From positions 1-64,000 of the forward strand of contig NZ_JAGRPF010000033.1 of NCBI RefSeq assembly GCF_020439865.1: DNA of 64,000 nt. The letters run 5' to 3'. Below are positions 46,108-53,794 of the stretch, piece after piece. The notes under the pieces are model-generated. The model searched no databases. It was given only the letters and a program-made list of their open reading frames with translations, and was not told where the DNA came from. Source of the DNA: Prosthecobacter sp. (GTDB taxonomy: Bacteria; Verrucomicrobiota; Verrucomicrobiia; Verrucomicrobiales; Verrucomicrobiaceae). Both the position numbers and the translations under genes were made by a program. Every line of letters begins with the position of its first letter. The stretch's first letter is position 1.

Positions 46108-47256
46108 TCAATCCAGCGCGAGGAAACGCACGCAGATGCTGCCGGGGACGTTCACCTTGGTGCCGGTGAAGGTGAGCTTGCCGCTGTCTTGATCGACTTT
46201 GAAGAGCGCCGCGGTGCCGCTGTTCTGATGGGCGGCGATGAGCCACTTGCCGGTCGGGTCGAGGCAGATGTTGCGCGGGATCTCGCCTTCGACGGGGACG
46301 TTTTGAATGAGGGTGAGCTTCCCGGTGGCGGGATCGCAGGCGAAGACGGCAATGGTGTCGTGCGTGCGATTGGAAACATAAACGACACGCCCATTCGGAT
46401 GCGCGAGCGATTCGGCGGTGCTGAAGCCCTTCTTGTCGCGATCAGCCTCGGGTAGCGTCGAGACGGTTTCGATCTCGGTGAGCGCACCTTTTTCCGCGTC
46501 ATACGCGAAGACGGTCTCGGTCATGGCCATTTCGTTGTTTACGAATACATATTTGCCGCTCGGATGAAACGCGAGGTGGCGCGGGCCACCACCGGCAGGC
46601 GTCTTGGCGAAGGGCGGATCATTCGGAGTCATCTTGCCCGTGGCGGGGTCGATCTTGTAGATGAGCACCTTGTCCAAACCGAGATCGCAGGCGAATGCGA
46701 AGCGGTTGTCCGGACTGAAGTTCACCGAATGCGCATGCGGCCCGGACTGGCGACGTGGATCGACGCTCGAACCTTCGTGCTGATAAAAACTAGCTGCCTC
46801 AGACACAGAGCCGTCGTCCTTGATCGCATACGAAGCTACGCTGCCGCTGCCGTAGTTCGCGATGGCGGCCAGTTTGCCGGTTTTGTCCACATTCACATGG
46901 CACGGACCGTTGCCGACAGCGCTTGCTTGATTGATCGGGGCAAGCTTGCCCGATTTGAGATCGATGCTGAAGGAACTGATGCCGCCGCCTTTTTTGCCGT
47001 CGGCCACGGTGATGTCACCAATCGCATAGAGATACTTTTTCGACGGATGGATCGCGAGGAAGCCCGGATTGCCGGCTTCGGCCGCGAGTTCGGGCTGCGT
47101 CAGTTCGCCGGAAGAAGAGTTGAAGCGCGCGACGTAAATGCCCTTGCTGCCGTTCTTGGCGTTGGTGTTCGTTCCAAAATAGACGAGGAAATTCTCCCCG
47201 GCGATGGCCGTGGTGGTGAGGGCGGCAAAGACGAAGGCGAGGGAGGAGCGGTTCAT
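46108..47256 (-). CDS. Lactonase-family (6-phosphogluconolactonase-like) propeller, exported
   Basis: A 382-residue seven-bladed propeller with a signal peptide at about 1-19; the ATG read from 47256 starts it. Family features include YFGTNTNAKNGSKGIYV, NPGFLAIHPSKKYLYAI, QSGPHAHSVNFSPDNRFAF and GGGPRHLAFHPSGKYVFVNN, which match YbhE-type 6-phosphogluconolactonases. The signal peptide argues against a role on cytosolic sugar phosphate; exported members may open other sugar lactones. It is adjacent to tal on the same strand (139 bases away), which may be coincidental. Confidence 0.85.
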   Translation of the reverse strand: MNRSSLAFVFAALTTTAIAGENFLVYFGTNTNAKNGSKGIYVARFNSSSGELTQPELAAEAGNPGFLAIHPSKKYLYAIGDITVADGKKGGGISSFSIDLKSGKLAPINQASAVGNGPCHVNVDKTGKLAAIANYGSGSVASYAIKDDGSVSEAASFYQHEGSSVDPRRQSGPHAHSVNFSPDNRFAFACDLGLDKVLIYKIDPATGKMTPNDPPFAKTPAGGGPRHLAFHPSGKYVFVNNEMAMTETVFAYDAEKGALTEIETVSTLPEADRDKKGFSTAESLAHPNGRVVYVSNRTHDTIAVFACDPATGKLTLIQNVPVEGEIPRNICLDPTGKWLIAAHQNSGTAALFKVDQDSGKLTFTGTKVNVPGSICVRFLALD

Positions 47257-47400
47257 GGTGGCGGCGATGCTGAGGGGTGATGCGGAATTGGTCAAGCATC
47301 CTACGTGGTGGGGACCGCGAAATTACCGCTGCGTCGATTGTCTGCTTGCCCCTGGACCGTATGAAGACATCTTCGAAACGTCCCTAGCCCGAAAACTCCC

Positions 47401-47541
47401 ATGAAAAAGATCCTGCTCCTTCTTGCCTCGGCCTCATTGCTCGCCGGATGCTCCGGATTCAAGCCTGTGCAGTTTGAGCATGACAGCGACAAGGAGCAAC
47501 TCGACTACCGTGAAGGCGACTGGATCCCGAAGAACACCTGA
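47401..47541 (+). CDS. Small lipoprotein, 46 aa
   Basis: Starts ATGAAAAAG. The translation begins MKKILLLLASASLLAGCSGF, a complete lipoprotein signal with lipobox L-A-G-C and Cys17 as the lipidated residue. The mature part of 30 residues is highly charged (FEHDSDKEQLDYREGDWIP) and ends in a TGA at 47539-47541. The codon use is like the neighbours. Similar tiny lipoproteins are often missed in annotation. Function unknown. Confidence 0.72.
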   Translation: MKKILLLLASASLLAGCSGFKPVQFEHDSDKEQLDYREGDWIPKNT

Positions 47542-47613
47542 TCGTTCAGCGGCGGCTCAAAATCATCTGCACGGGCGCATTTGACCGCCCCGAGGTGCTC
47601 GCCACGATGCGGC

Positions 47614-48726
47614 ATGCATCCCGCCTGGTTCCACGTCGAAAACGAATCCGAGATCCCGTCTCCCGCGCTGTTGTTTTATCGCAGCCGCATCGAGCACAAC
47701 CTGCAGCTCATGCTCAAGATCGCCGGCGACGCGAATCGCCTGCGTCCGCATGTGAAGACGCACAAGTGCGCCGAGCTGATCGAACGGCAGGTCGCGCTCA
47801 GCATCACGAAGTTCAAGGCGTCCACCATCGCCGAATCCGAGATGTGCGCCGCCGCCGGTGCCTCGGATGTGCTGCTCGCCATGCCGCCTGTGGGCATCAA
47901 TGCGCAGCGTCTGGCCGAGCTCGCCGTCAAGTTTCCGCAGACCAGTTTCTCCACCATTGCCGATGCCGAGGAGACGATCCGCTTCCTCGCGTCTGCCGCG
48001 CAGCAGCACAACGTCACGCTCGGCGTCTTTCTCGAACTCGACTGCGGCATGAGCCGCACCGGCATCGTGCCCGGTGATGAAGCGGCGATCTTGGCGCATG
48101 TCATTCACGACACGCCGCTGCTGCAGTTCCGCGGCCTGCACGCCTACGACGGTCACATTCACGACGAGAGCCTCGACGTGCGTCGCGAACGCTGCGATGC
48201 CGCGTTCGAGCCCGTGCATCAGTTCCGCTGCCGCCTGCAGGGCGAGGGGCTCATCGTGAAGGAACTCGTCGCCGGTGGTTCGCCGACGTTTGGCATTCAC
48301 GCCGGGTATCCCGATCGCACGCTCAGCCCCGGCACCACGGTGTTGTGGGACTTTGGTTATGGCGACAAGTATCCCGTCGATCTGCCCTTCCAACCCGCTG
48401 CCGTTCTGCTCGCGCGTGTCATCAGCAAACCCGGTCACAACCGTCTCACAGTCGACCTCGGCCACAAGTCCGTTGCGCCGGAGAACCCGCATCCGCGTGT
48501 GCGCTTCGAAGAACTTCCGGACGCTGTCGCCGTGATGCAGAGCGAGGAGCATCTTGTTCTCGAAACCGAGCGTGCTCACGAATTCTCCATCGGTCAGGCC
48601 CTCCACGGTATTCCGCGTCATGTTTGTCCGACCGTCTCCATGCACGGCGAAGCCTGCGTCATCGAAGCCGGCAAGTTCACCCAACGCTGGCCGATCACGG
48701 CGCGGAACCGGCGGATCACAGTGTGA
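47614..48726 (+). CDS. DSD1-type PLP enzyme (D-threonine aldolase/D-serine dehydratase-like)
   Basis: A 370-residue fold-type III PLP enzyme. The ATG at 47614 is chosen since the family's N-terminal strand (IPSPALLFYRSRIEHNL) follows shortly. The PLP Lys is Lys48 in RPHVKTHKCAELI. The family also shows ELDCGMSRTGI, LHAYDGHIHD, GGSPTFGIH and near the end the metal-binding pair HGIPRHVCPTV. These enzymes act on D-3-hydroxyamino acids in the cytosol. The EVE protein starts 22 bases downstream. Confidence 0.87.
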   Translation: MHPAWFHVENESEIPSPALLFYRSRIEHNLQLMLKIAGDANRLRPHVKTHKCAELIERQVALSITKFKASTIAESEMCAAAGASDVLLAMPPVGINAQRLAELAVKFPQTSFSTIADAEETIRFLASAAQQHNVTLGVFLELDCGMSRTGIVPGDEAAILAHVIHDTPLLQFRGLHAYDGHIHDESLDVRRERCDAAFEPVHQFRCRLQGEGLIVKELVAGGSPTFGIHAGYPDRTLSPGTTVLWDFGYGDKYPVDLPFQPAAVLLARVISKPGHNRLTVDLGHKSVAPENPHPRVRFEELPDAVAVMQSEEHLVLETERAHEFSIGQALHGIPRHVCPTVSMHGEACVIEAGKFTQRWPITARNRRITV

Positions 48727-48748
48727 AGACGATTGAAGCAGCACTCTC

Positions 48749-49213
48749 ATGAACCACTGGCTCCTCAAATCCGAACCTGATGTCTTTTCCTTCGAGCACC
48801 TGAAGGCGCGTCCGAAAAAGACGGAGCCGTGGAACGGGGTGCGGAATTATCAGGTGCGGAACATGATGCGGGATCAGATGGCGGTGGGCGATCTGGGGTT
48901 GTTTTACCACTCGAGCTGCGCGGTGCCGGGCATCGCGGGCGTGGTGAAAATCGTGAAGGAGGCTTATCCGGATCCGACGCAGTTTGATCCGTCTTCCGAA
49001 TACTTCGACAAGGGCAGCAAGCGTGAGGAGCCGCGCTGGCTGATGGTGGATGTGAAGTGGGAGGCCGACTTCAAAACCTTCGTGACACTCGACATGCTGC
49101 GCGCCGATCCGAAACTGGCGGACCTGCTCATTCTGCGCCGCGGGAACCGCCTCTCGATCACGCCGGTGGAGGCGAAGCACTGGGATCGCATCTGCAAGCT
49201 GGGTGGGCTTTGA
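48749..49213 (+). CDS. EVE domain protein
   Basis: A 154-residue protein that is almost entirely one EVE (PUA-like) domain. The start MNHWLLKSEPDVFSFEHL and the next WNGVRNYQVRNMMRDQM match the THYN1-like branch, followed by GDLGLFYHSSCAVPGIAG and LLILRRGNRLSITPV. Such domains bind modified bases in DNA or RNA. It could act in modified-base recognition; no restriction gene is adjacent. Two hairpins follow its stop, the first a good terminator. Confidence 0.9.
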   Translation: MNHWLLKSEPDVFSFEHLKARPKKTEPWNGVRNYQVRNMMRDQMAVGDLGLFYHSSCAVPGIAGVVKIVKEAYPDPTQFDPSSEYFDKGSKREEPRWLMVDVKWEADFKTFVTLDMLRADPKLADLLILRRGNRLSITPVEAKHWDRICKLGGL

Positions 49214-49217
49214 TGTT

Positions 49218-49245
49218 AGGGACACGCTGCGTCGTGTCCCTTTTT
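49218..49245 (+). terminator. Rho-independent terminator after the EVE gene
   Basis: AGGGACACG (49218-49226) and CGTGTCCCT (49233-49241) form a perfect 9-bp stem with a 6-base loop, followed by a run of T residues. It begins 4 bases after the EVE stop codon. Confidence 0.85.
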
Positions 49246-49248
49246 GTC

Positions 49249-49268
49249 GGACGCGGCGCAGCGCGTCC
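49249..49268. repeat. Second hairpin next to the terminator
   Basis: GGACGCG (49249-49255) and CGCGTCC (49262-49268) form a perfect 7-bp stem with a 6-base loop, three bases downstream of the first hairpin's T-run. It lies 5 bases before the stop of the convergent gene. No T-run follows it on either strand. Both hairpins share a similar G-G-A-C sequence at the base, so the pair could be a dispersed intergenic repeat. Confidence 0.4.
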
Positions 49269-49273
49269 CTGCC

Positions 49274-49861
49274 TTACTTCTCCACCACCACGTCCTTCAC
49301 ACTCACGGTGCCGAAGGCGAAGCCGACGCTGAGGTTGGTCTTGGCGCGGGCGAAGGAGGCGTGGTCGTAGGTTTTGGTGAAGTCGCCGACTTTCAGCGTG
49401 GCCTTGGAGCCGCGCAGTTCGACGCTGACGTTGGTCCATTCGCCGGGCTTGAGTTTGAGATCGGGCTCGGTGCCGGCGGCGATGGAGGTGTGATCGGCTT
49501 TGCCTTCGGGCGGGAAGGCGCGGATGGAAGCACCGGTTTTGCTGAAGACGATGCGGAAGATGTGGCCGTCGTCGCCATTGCTGGTGAAGACGACGCTCTT
49601 CGTGCTGGCATCGGGTTTGAAGGCGAAGCGGATGGCGGCGTCGGTGTAGGCGAGGTCGTAGAAGATGATGGGACCGTGATCCTTGAACTTCTTGTAGAGC
49701 TCGTCGTCCTGCGTGCAGGTGGCGATGTTGTCGGCGAATTTCCAGTCGCCGCGCGAGGCGCGACGCGTTTCGAGTTTGGGCGCGGAGAAGTCGTCTTTGA
49801 GCACCGGCGCATCAGCGGCGATGGCGGCGGTGGCGAGGAGGAGGAAGAGAGCGGTTTTCAT
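49274..49861 (-). CDS. Exported hypothetical protein, LamG-like
   Basis: A 195-residue protein with a signal peptide at about 1-16. The ATG read from 49861 begins this signal. The mature part is beta-rich: DDFSAPKLETRRASRGDWKF at the start, IIFYDLAYTDAAIRFAF, and WTNVSVELRGSKATLKVGDF near the end. This is the pattern of a concanavalin-like sandwich (LamG/DUF1080 type). It lies 28 bases after the sulfatase gene at 49890, so it is probably co-transcribed and may bind the sulfated sugar substrate. Confidence 0.7.
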   Translation of the reverse strand: MKTALFLLLATAAIAADAPVLKDDFSAPKLETRRASRGDWKFADNIATCTQDDELYKKFKDHGPIIFYDLAYTDAAIRFAFKPDASTKSVVFTSNGDDGHIFRIVFSKTGASIRAFPPEGKADHTSIAAGTEPDLKLKPGEWTNVSVELRGSKATLKVGDFTKTYDHASFARAKTNLSVGFAFGTVSVKDVVVEK

Positions 49862-49889
49862 GGTGAGAAGCGGGAGATGGAATTCGAAC

Positions 49890-51374
49890 TCAGGGCAGCA
49901 TTTTGGCGACACCGTCGAAGCCGGGACGGACTTTGCCATCGGCGTCGATGAGCGGAAGCGGATGCTCCACGCGGCCGAGCGGACGGACGCCAGGCGCGGT
50001 GGGGCCGTCGAGGCCGAGATCGTCTTTCATCGCCTCGGCTAGCGCTTTCAGCTTGGCGACCTGATCGGCGTTCGCGGCGGCGACGTTCGTGGCTTCGCCG
50101 ATGTCGGAGTCGAGATTGTAGAGCTCGCCTTTGCCCAGCGAGAGTTTCCACGGACCGGAGCGCACTGCTTCGAGCTTGAAGCCGCGGTAGTAGTAGAAGG
50201 TGTCACGCGCCTTGAACGAACCGGCGTCGCCGAGGAGCAGGGGCGAGATGTCGATGCCGTCGATCTTGCGATCCGAGGGCGTTTTGCCGCCGCCGATCGT
50301 GGCGAAGGTGGGCAGCCAGTCCATGTGCGAGGTGATGGCGTCGGTCTGAGTTCCGGCGGCCACTTTGCCGGGCCACCATGCGATAGTGCAGACGCGGATG
50401 CCGCCTTCGAGCGTGCTGCCTTTGCTGCCACGCAGTGGGGCGTTGTTGGCGCCGTGGTTGATCGGGCCGCCGTTGTCGCTGGTGAAGATGACGAGCGTGT
50501 TCGAGTCGAGCTTGAGCTCGCGCACGGTGTCGAGGACCTGACCGACGGCCCAGTCCACCTCGCGCACCCAGTCGCCGAGCAGTCCCATGCCGGACTTGCC
50601 CATGTATTCCTTGCCCGGGTAAAGCGGGAAGTGGACGGCGTTGTGCGGCAGGTAGAGGAAGAACGGCTGCTTCTGATGCTCGCGGATGAACTTCACCGCA
50701 CGCTCGGCGTAGAGCTTGGTGAAGGCGTGCTGGCCGTCGGCCTTGACGCGTTCGACGACGTTGCCGCCGTCGAGCATTGGCAGGGGCGGCTGCGTGTTGC
50801 CTTTGAGGCCGGTTTCAGGGTCGGCGTCGGCCTTGGCGTTTTTGCCGGCCTTGGCTTTGGCGTTTCCCTGCGGCACCGGCTGGCCGGGATTGCTCTTCGA
50901 GCCCTCGGAGGCGAGCCCCATGTCGTTGGAATAGGGAATGCCGAGGTAGCTGTCGAAACCCTGCGCGGTGGGCAGAAACTCCGGCTGGTCGCCGAGGTGC
51001 CATTTGCCGATCATGCCCGTGGCGTAGCCGGCGTCTTTGAGGACTTCCGCCACGGTGATTTCAGCCGGGTTCAAACCGACCGCCGAGGCAGGAAAGAGCA
51101 CGTGAGGGATCGGCAGCACGCGCTTGGGGTAACAACCGGTCATCATCGACGAACGCGACGGACTGCACACCGGCGCGGCGTAGTGGCTGGTGAGCTTCAT
51201 GCCCTCTTTCGCCATGCGGTCGAGATGCGGCGTGGCGTTCTTCGAGCCGAACGGACCGATGTCCGCGTAGCCGAGGTCGTCGATGTTGATGAGGATGATG
51301 TTCGGCGGAGCCGAAAATGACGAATGAGGAATGGCGAATGACGAAAAGAGGAGGAGGGCGAGGAGCGGTTTCAT
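49890..51374 (-). CDS. Exported sulfatase
   Basis: A 494-residue type I sulfatase with a signal peptide at about 1-21. Cys70 in APVCSPSRSSMMTG is in the C-x-P-S-R motif where a maturase converts Cys to formylglycine. The metal site begins INIDDLGYADIG, and IFTSDNGGPINHG is the second metal-binding part. A polar insertion near 210-240 is rich in Lys and Ala (KAKAGKNAKADADPETG). It is likely periplasmic, removing sulfate from polysaccharides. The ATG read from 51374 is chosen for the signal peptide. It is part of a minus-strand group with the two flanking genes. Confidence 0.93.
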   Translation of the reverse strand: MKPLLALLLFSSFAIPHSSFSAPPNIILINIDDLGYADIGPFGSKNATPHLDRMAKEGMKLTSHYAAPVCSPSRSSMMTGCYPKRVLPIPHVLFPASAVGLNPAEITVAEVLKDAGYATGMIGKWHLGDQPEFLPTAQGFDSYLGIPYSNDMGLASEGSKSNPGQPVPQGNAKAKAGKNAKADADPETGLKGNTQPPLPMLDGGNVVERVKADGQHAFTKLYAERAVKFIREHQKQPFFLYLPHNAVHFPLYPGKEYMGKSGMGLLGDWVREVDWAVGQVLDTVRELKLDSNTLVIFTSDNGGPINHGANNAPLRGSKGSTLEGGIRVCTIAWWPGKVAAGTQTDAITSHMDWLPTFATIGGGKTPSDRKIDGIDISPLLLGDAGSFKARDTFYYYRGFKLEAVRSGPWKLSLGKGELYNLDSDIGEATNVAAANADQVAKLKALAEAMKDDLGLDGPTAPGVRPLGRVEHPLPLIDADGKVRPGFDGVAKMLP

Positions 51375-51493
51375 GAAATCGATTTGAGGAGAAGGTGCGA
51401 CAGCCGGGTTTTGGAGTTGTGAGCCGTCTCGCTGACGGAGCGATTGGATCGAGGACGAGTAGGATTTGATTTCGCCCTCTGCTCTACGCTGCC

Positions 51494-53026
51494 TCACGGA
51501 TCCACCAGCAGCGGCATGTACATCGTGTTGCCGGCGGGGATTTCGGGGATCTTGCCGTCGGGCGGGAAGGTGGGCTGGATGGCGGCGTGGAGTTGTTCGG
51601 CGAGTTTGGCCTGGGCGTCGGCGTGCTCGGGTTTGTCGGCGAGATTGGTGATCTCCTTGGGATCGTTTTGATGGTCGTAGAGCTCTTTGCCGGCCTTGCC
51701 CTCATCCCACTCGGTGTAGCGCCAGCGTTCGGTGCGCAGGGAGTAGCCGAAGATGCGCGGAGCGGGCGCGGCATCGGCTTTTTTTCCTTTACCCTTTCCT
51801 TTGCCACCCCCGCCGCCGCCACGCACGACCTCGCTGAGCACCCAGCCGCGGCCTTTCGCCGTCGCGGGATCTTTGAGGATGGGCGCGAGGCTCTGGCCCT
51901 GGAGATTGGCGGGGGCTTTGACGCTGCAAAGCTCTGCGAGCGTCGGGTAGAGGTCGATCAGGCCGACGGGCGCGGTGGAAACGGCGCCTTTCGCTGCGCC
52001 GGGACCGGCGATGATGAGCGGCACGCGGGCGCTCTCTTCGAAGATGCTCATCTTCTGCCACAGGCCGTGCTCGCCGAGGTGGTAGCCGTGGTCGCTGGTG
52101 AAGACGACGATGGTATTGTCGGTCAGGCCGAGGCGGTCGAGGGCGTCGAGCACCTTGCCGGCCTGGGCGTCCATGAAGCTGATGCTGGAAAAGTAGGCCT
52201 GCACGGCCTGGCGGCGGAGGTCGTCGGTGAGCTTCTCGTGTTCCTTCTTGTGCGAGGCGAGGGCCGGCGCGGGAACGTCTTTGATGTCTTCCTCAACTCC
52301 TTGAACGACAGGCATTTCGGCTTCGGGGTAGCCTTTGAACCACTTCTCCGGCGACACATACGGCGTATGCGGACGGAAGAAACCGAGGGCGAGGAAGAAC
52401 GGGCGGTCCTTTTCCTTTGCGCAGCGTTCGAGCACCCATTCGGCATCGTGCGCCTGAAGGCCGTCGGTGTGCTGCTCGTCAGGCCGGGGGGAGGCATACC
52501 AGCTCAGCGTGCCGCCGAAAGAACCGGGGACGAGCGAGAAGATGTCAGGATGCTCGACAAGGCGGTCGCAGCCTGCCGGATTGAGTTCCATTTCCCACGA
52601 AGCGGGATCGTCATGGCCGTTGGTGCCGATCGAATTCGGCACACCGTAGTGGTAGAGCTTGCCGATGCGGGCGGCGAAGTAGCCGTCGCGCCGGAAAGCC
52701 TGCGGCAGGCTGACGTGATTCGGGATCGTCTGGCGGAAAAGCTGGGAGTTCGAGAGGATGCCGGTGCTGTTCGGGTAGAGGCCGGTGAGCATCGAGTTCC
52801 GGCTCGGACCGCAGAGCGGATACTGGCAGGCGGCGTTTTGAAAGCGGACACCCCGGGCGGCGAGCTTGTCGAGATTCGGCGTCTTGACGAGCGGATGGCC
52901 GTAGCAGCCGAGGGAGTTGTTCAAATCGTCCGCCATCATGAAGAGGATGTTCGGACGCATCGAGGCGGCGTTTAGCTGCGCAGCAACAATGACAATGGCG
53001 GCGGCGAAGAAGGTCGGGAGTCTCAT
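51494..53026 (-). CDS. Exported sulfatase, iduronate-2-sulfatase type
   Basis: A 510-residue type I sulfatase with a signal peptide at about 1-21. Cys72 in CQYPLCGPSRNSMLTG is the formylglycine site. The start RPNILFMMADDLNNSLGCYG and GLYPNSTGILSN are characteristic of the iduronate-2-sulfatase-like branch, with VFTSDHGYHLGEHGLWQK as the later metal site. Residues near 402-416 hold a run of six Gly followed by Gly-Lys repeats, absent from usual family members as far as I know. It heads the minus-strand sulfatase group, 119 bases before the next gene. Confidence 0.93.
   Translation of the reverse strand: MRLPTFFAAAIVIVAAQLNAASMRPNILFMMADDLNNSLGCYGHPLVKTPNLDKLAARGVRFQNAACQYPLCGPSRNSMLTGLYPNSTGILSNSQLFRQTIPNHVSLPQAFRRDGYFAARIGKLYHYGVPNSIGTNGHDDPASWEMELNPAGCDRLVEHPDIFSLVPGSFGGTLSWYASPRPDEQHTDGLQAHDAEWVLERCAKEKDRPFFLALGFFRPHTPYVSPEKWFKGYPEAEMPVVQGVEEDIKDVPAPALASHKKEHEKLTDDLRRQAVQAYFSSISFMDAQAGKVLDALDRLGLTDNTIVVFTSDHGYHLGEHGLWQKMSIFEESARVPLIIAGPGAAKGAVSTAPVGLIDLYPTLAELCSVKAPANLQGQSLAPILKDPATAKGRGWVLSEVVRGGGGGGKGKGKGKKADAAPAPRIFGYSLRTERWRYTEWDEGKAGKELYDHQNDPKEITNLADKPEHADAQAKLAEQLHAAIQPTFPPDGKIPEIPAGNTMYMPLLVDP
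51779..51820 (-). repeat. Gly/Lys low-complexity insertion in the sulfatase
   Basis: Fourteen codons encode six Gly followed by alternating Lys and Gly and a final Lys pair. It is in frame, lies between the SEVV strand and the next conserved part, and would form a flexible basic loop. Confidence 0.7.
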
Positions 53027-53325
53027 GCGGCCGGGGAAAACGCTGTGAGAGGGGGCATCTTGCCTGAAGCGAAGAGTAGAGCGGTGCTTTCGTGCCAACT
53101 GGCGACGGGTGCGGAGATCCGTGTGGTTCTTTACGTGACGCGAAGAAGCGTATCAGGTTTACTTGAAGTCAGCACGCTTACCGCAGCTCTGGAAGGGGGA
53201 ACCTATAGCGCGGTTGCGGCGCTCTTTACCAGCGGTGAGCTGGACGCTTACAAGACCACAACTCCGGTCAACCATGATTTCGTCAGCATCTCAGCCCCAC
53301 AGCGGTGGCAGGGGAGAATTTGAAT

Positions 53326-53398
53326 TCTCAAGTGAGGCTCATTTTAGGCTGAATCGGGCAACGGCGGGGAATTTGGCCGATTCAGCTGTGGCTTGAGA
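53326..53398. repeat. Nested inverted repeats
   Basis: The inner arms GCTGAATCGG (53348-53357) and CCGATTCAGC (53377-53386) are a perfect 10-bp inverted repeat around 19 bases. The outer arms TCTCAAG (53326-53332) and CTTGAGA (53392-53398) pair as well. Another short dyad, GAGAATT-TG-AATTCTC, lies at 53314-53329 and overlaps the outer arm. The whole could fold as one stem-loop in RNA or mark an old element end. Confidence 0.55.
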
Positions 53399-53621
53399 GT
53401 CAAACAGTTGAGGCTCAAGGAAGCGACTTGCCCCAATTGAACACGCAACCCATGAGTTTTGGTAAATTATGAGCCGCTCGGTTTGTGCGAGGGAGTTATT
53501 TTGGCAAAATTGATCGGGTAATTCAGTGATTAACCTAATATAACACAGCGTTTAAACTACCATAAGACAAACCCAGAAACTTAGAATAAAGAAAAGACTA
53601 ATTTCAAAATAAAGCTTTGAG

Positions 53622-53633
53622 TATCACGTGATA
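53622..53633. promoter_or_regulatory. Perfect 12-base palindrome
   Basis: TATCACGTGATA is its own reverse complement, about 160 bases upstream of the giant gene. The symmetry and AT-rich surroundings suggest a dimeric regulator site, but nothing else supports it. Confidence 0.3.
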
Positions 53634-53794
53634 GCCAATCGGCTGGTTTTCAACATAAGGATCGTTTTATACTTGAGGCTTACCTAGTGTGGTCCGCATA
53701 TTGGCAGGCTAGCCGCGGCACATTATCTGATCGAGATGCGATGGATGCATCTGTCAGAGGTGTGCTCGGTACCGACCTGCCAACCAGTCCACAC

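Larger units (their letters stand above)
53027..53794. other. Non-coding, AT-richer interval
   Basis: This 768-base stretch carries no gene that I can support. The first 370 bases are GC-rich and contain short open frames without family features. From about 53,400 the DNA is clearly AT-richer than the rest of the window. It holds nested inverted repeats (53326-53398), two TGAGGCTCA direct repeats (53333-53341 and 53409-53417) and a 12-base palindrome (53622-53633). The last part must contain the promoter of the giant gene; I see no promoter strong enough to name. Confidence 0.7.

Noticed and set aside
47581..47613. Longer N terminus for the DSD1-type enzyme from a TTG at 47581.
   Set aside because: The extra 11 residues are not family-like, and the ATG at 47614 leads directly into the conserved first strand.
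53150..53260. A tRNA-like stretch on the minus strand (a D-arm-like CAGCTCACCGCTGGTAAAG).
   Set aside because: There is no T-arm GTTCGAATC-like sequence at the right distance and no matching acceptor arms.
53045..53323. A 92-codon plus-strand frame in the non-coding interval.
   Set aside because: No start signal, signal peptide or family features; it overlaps the inverted repeat region. It might be a decayed gene, but nothing supports this.
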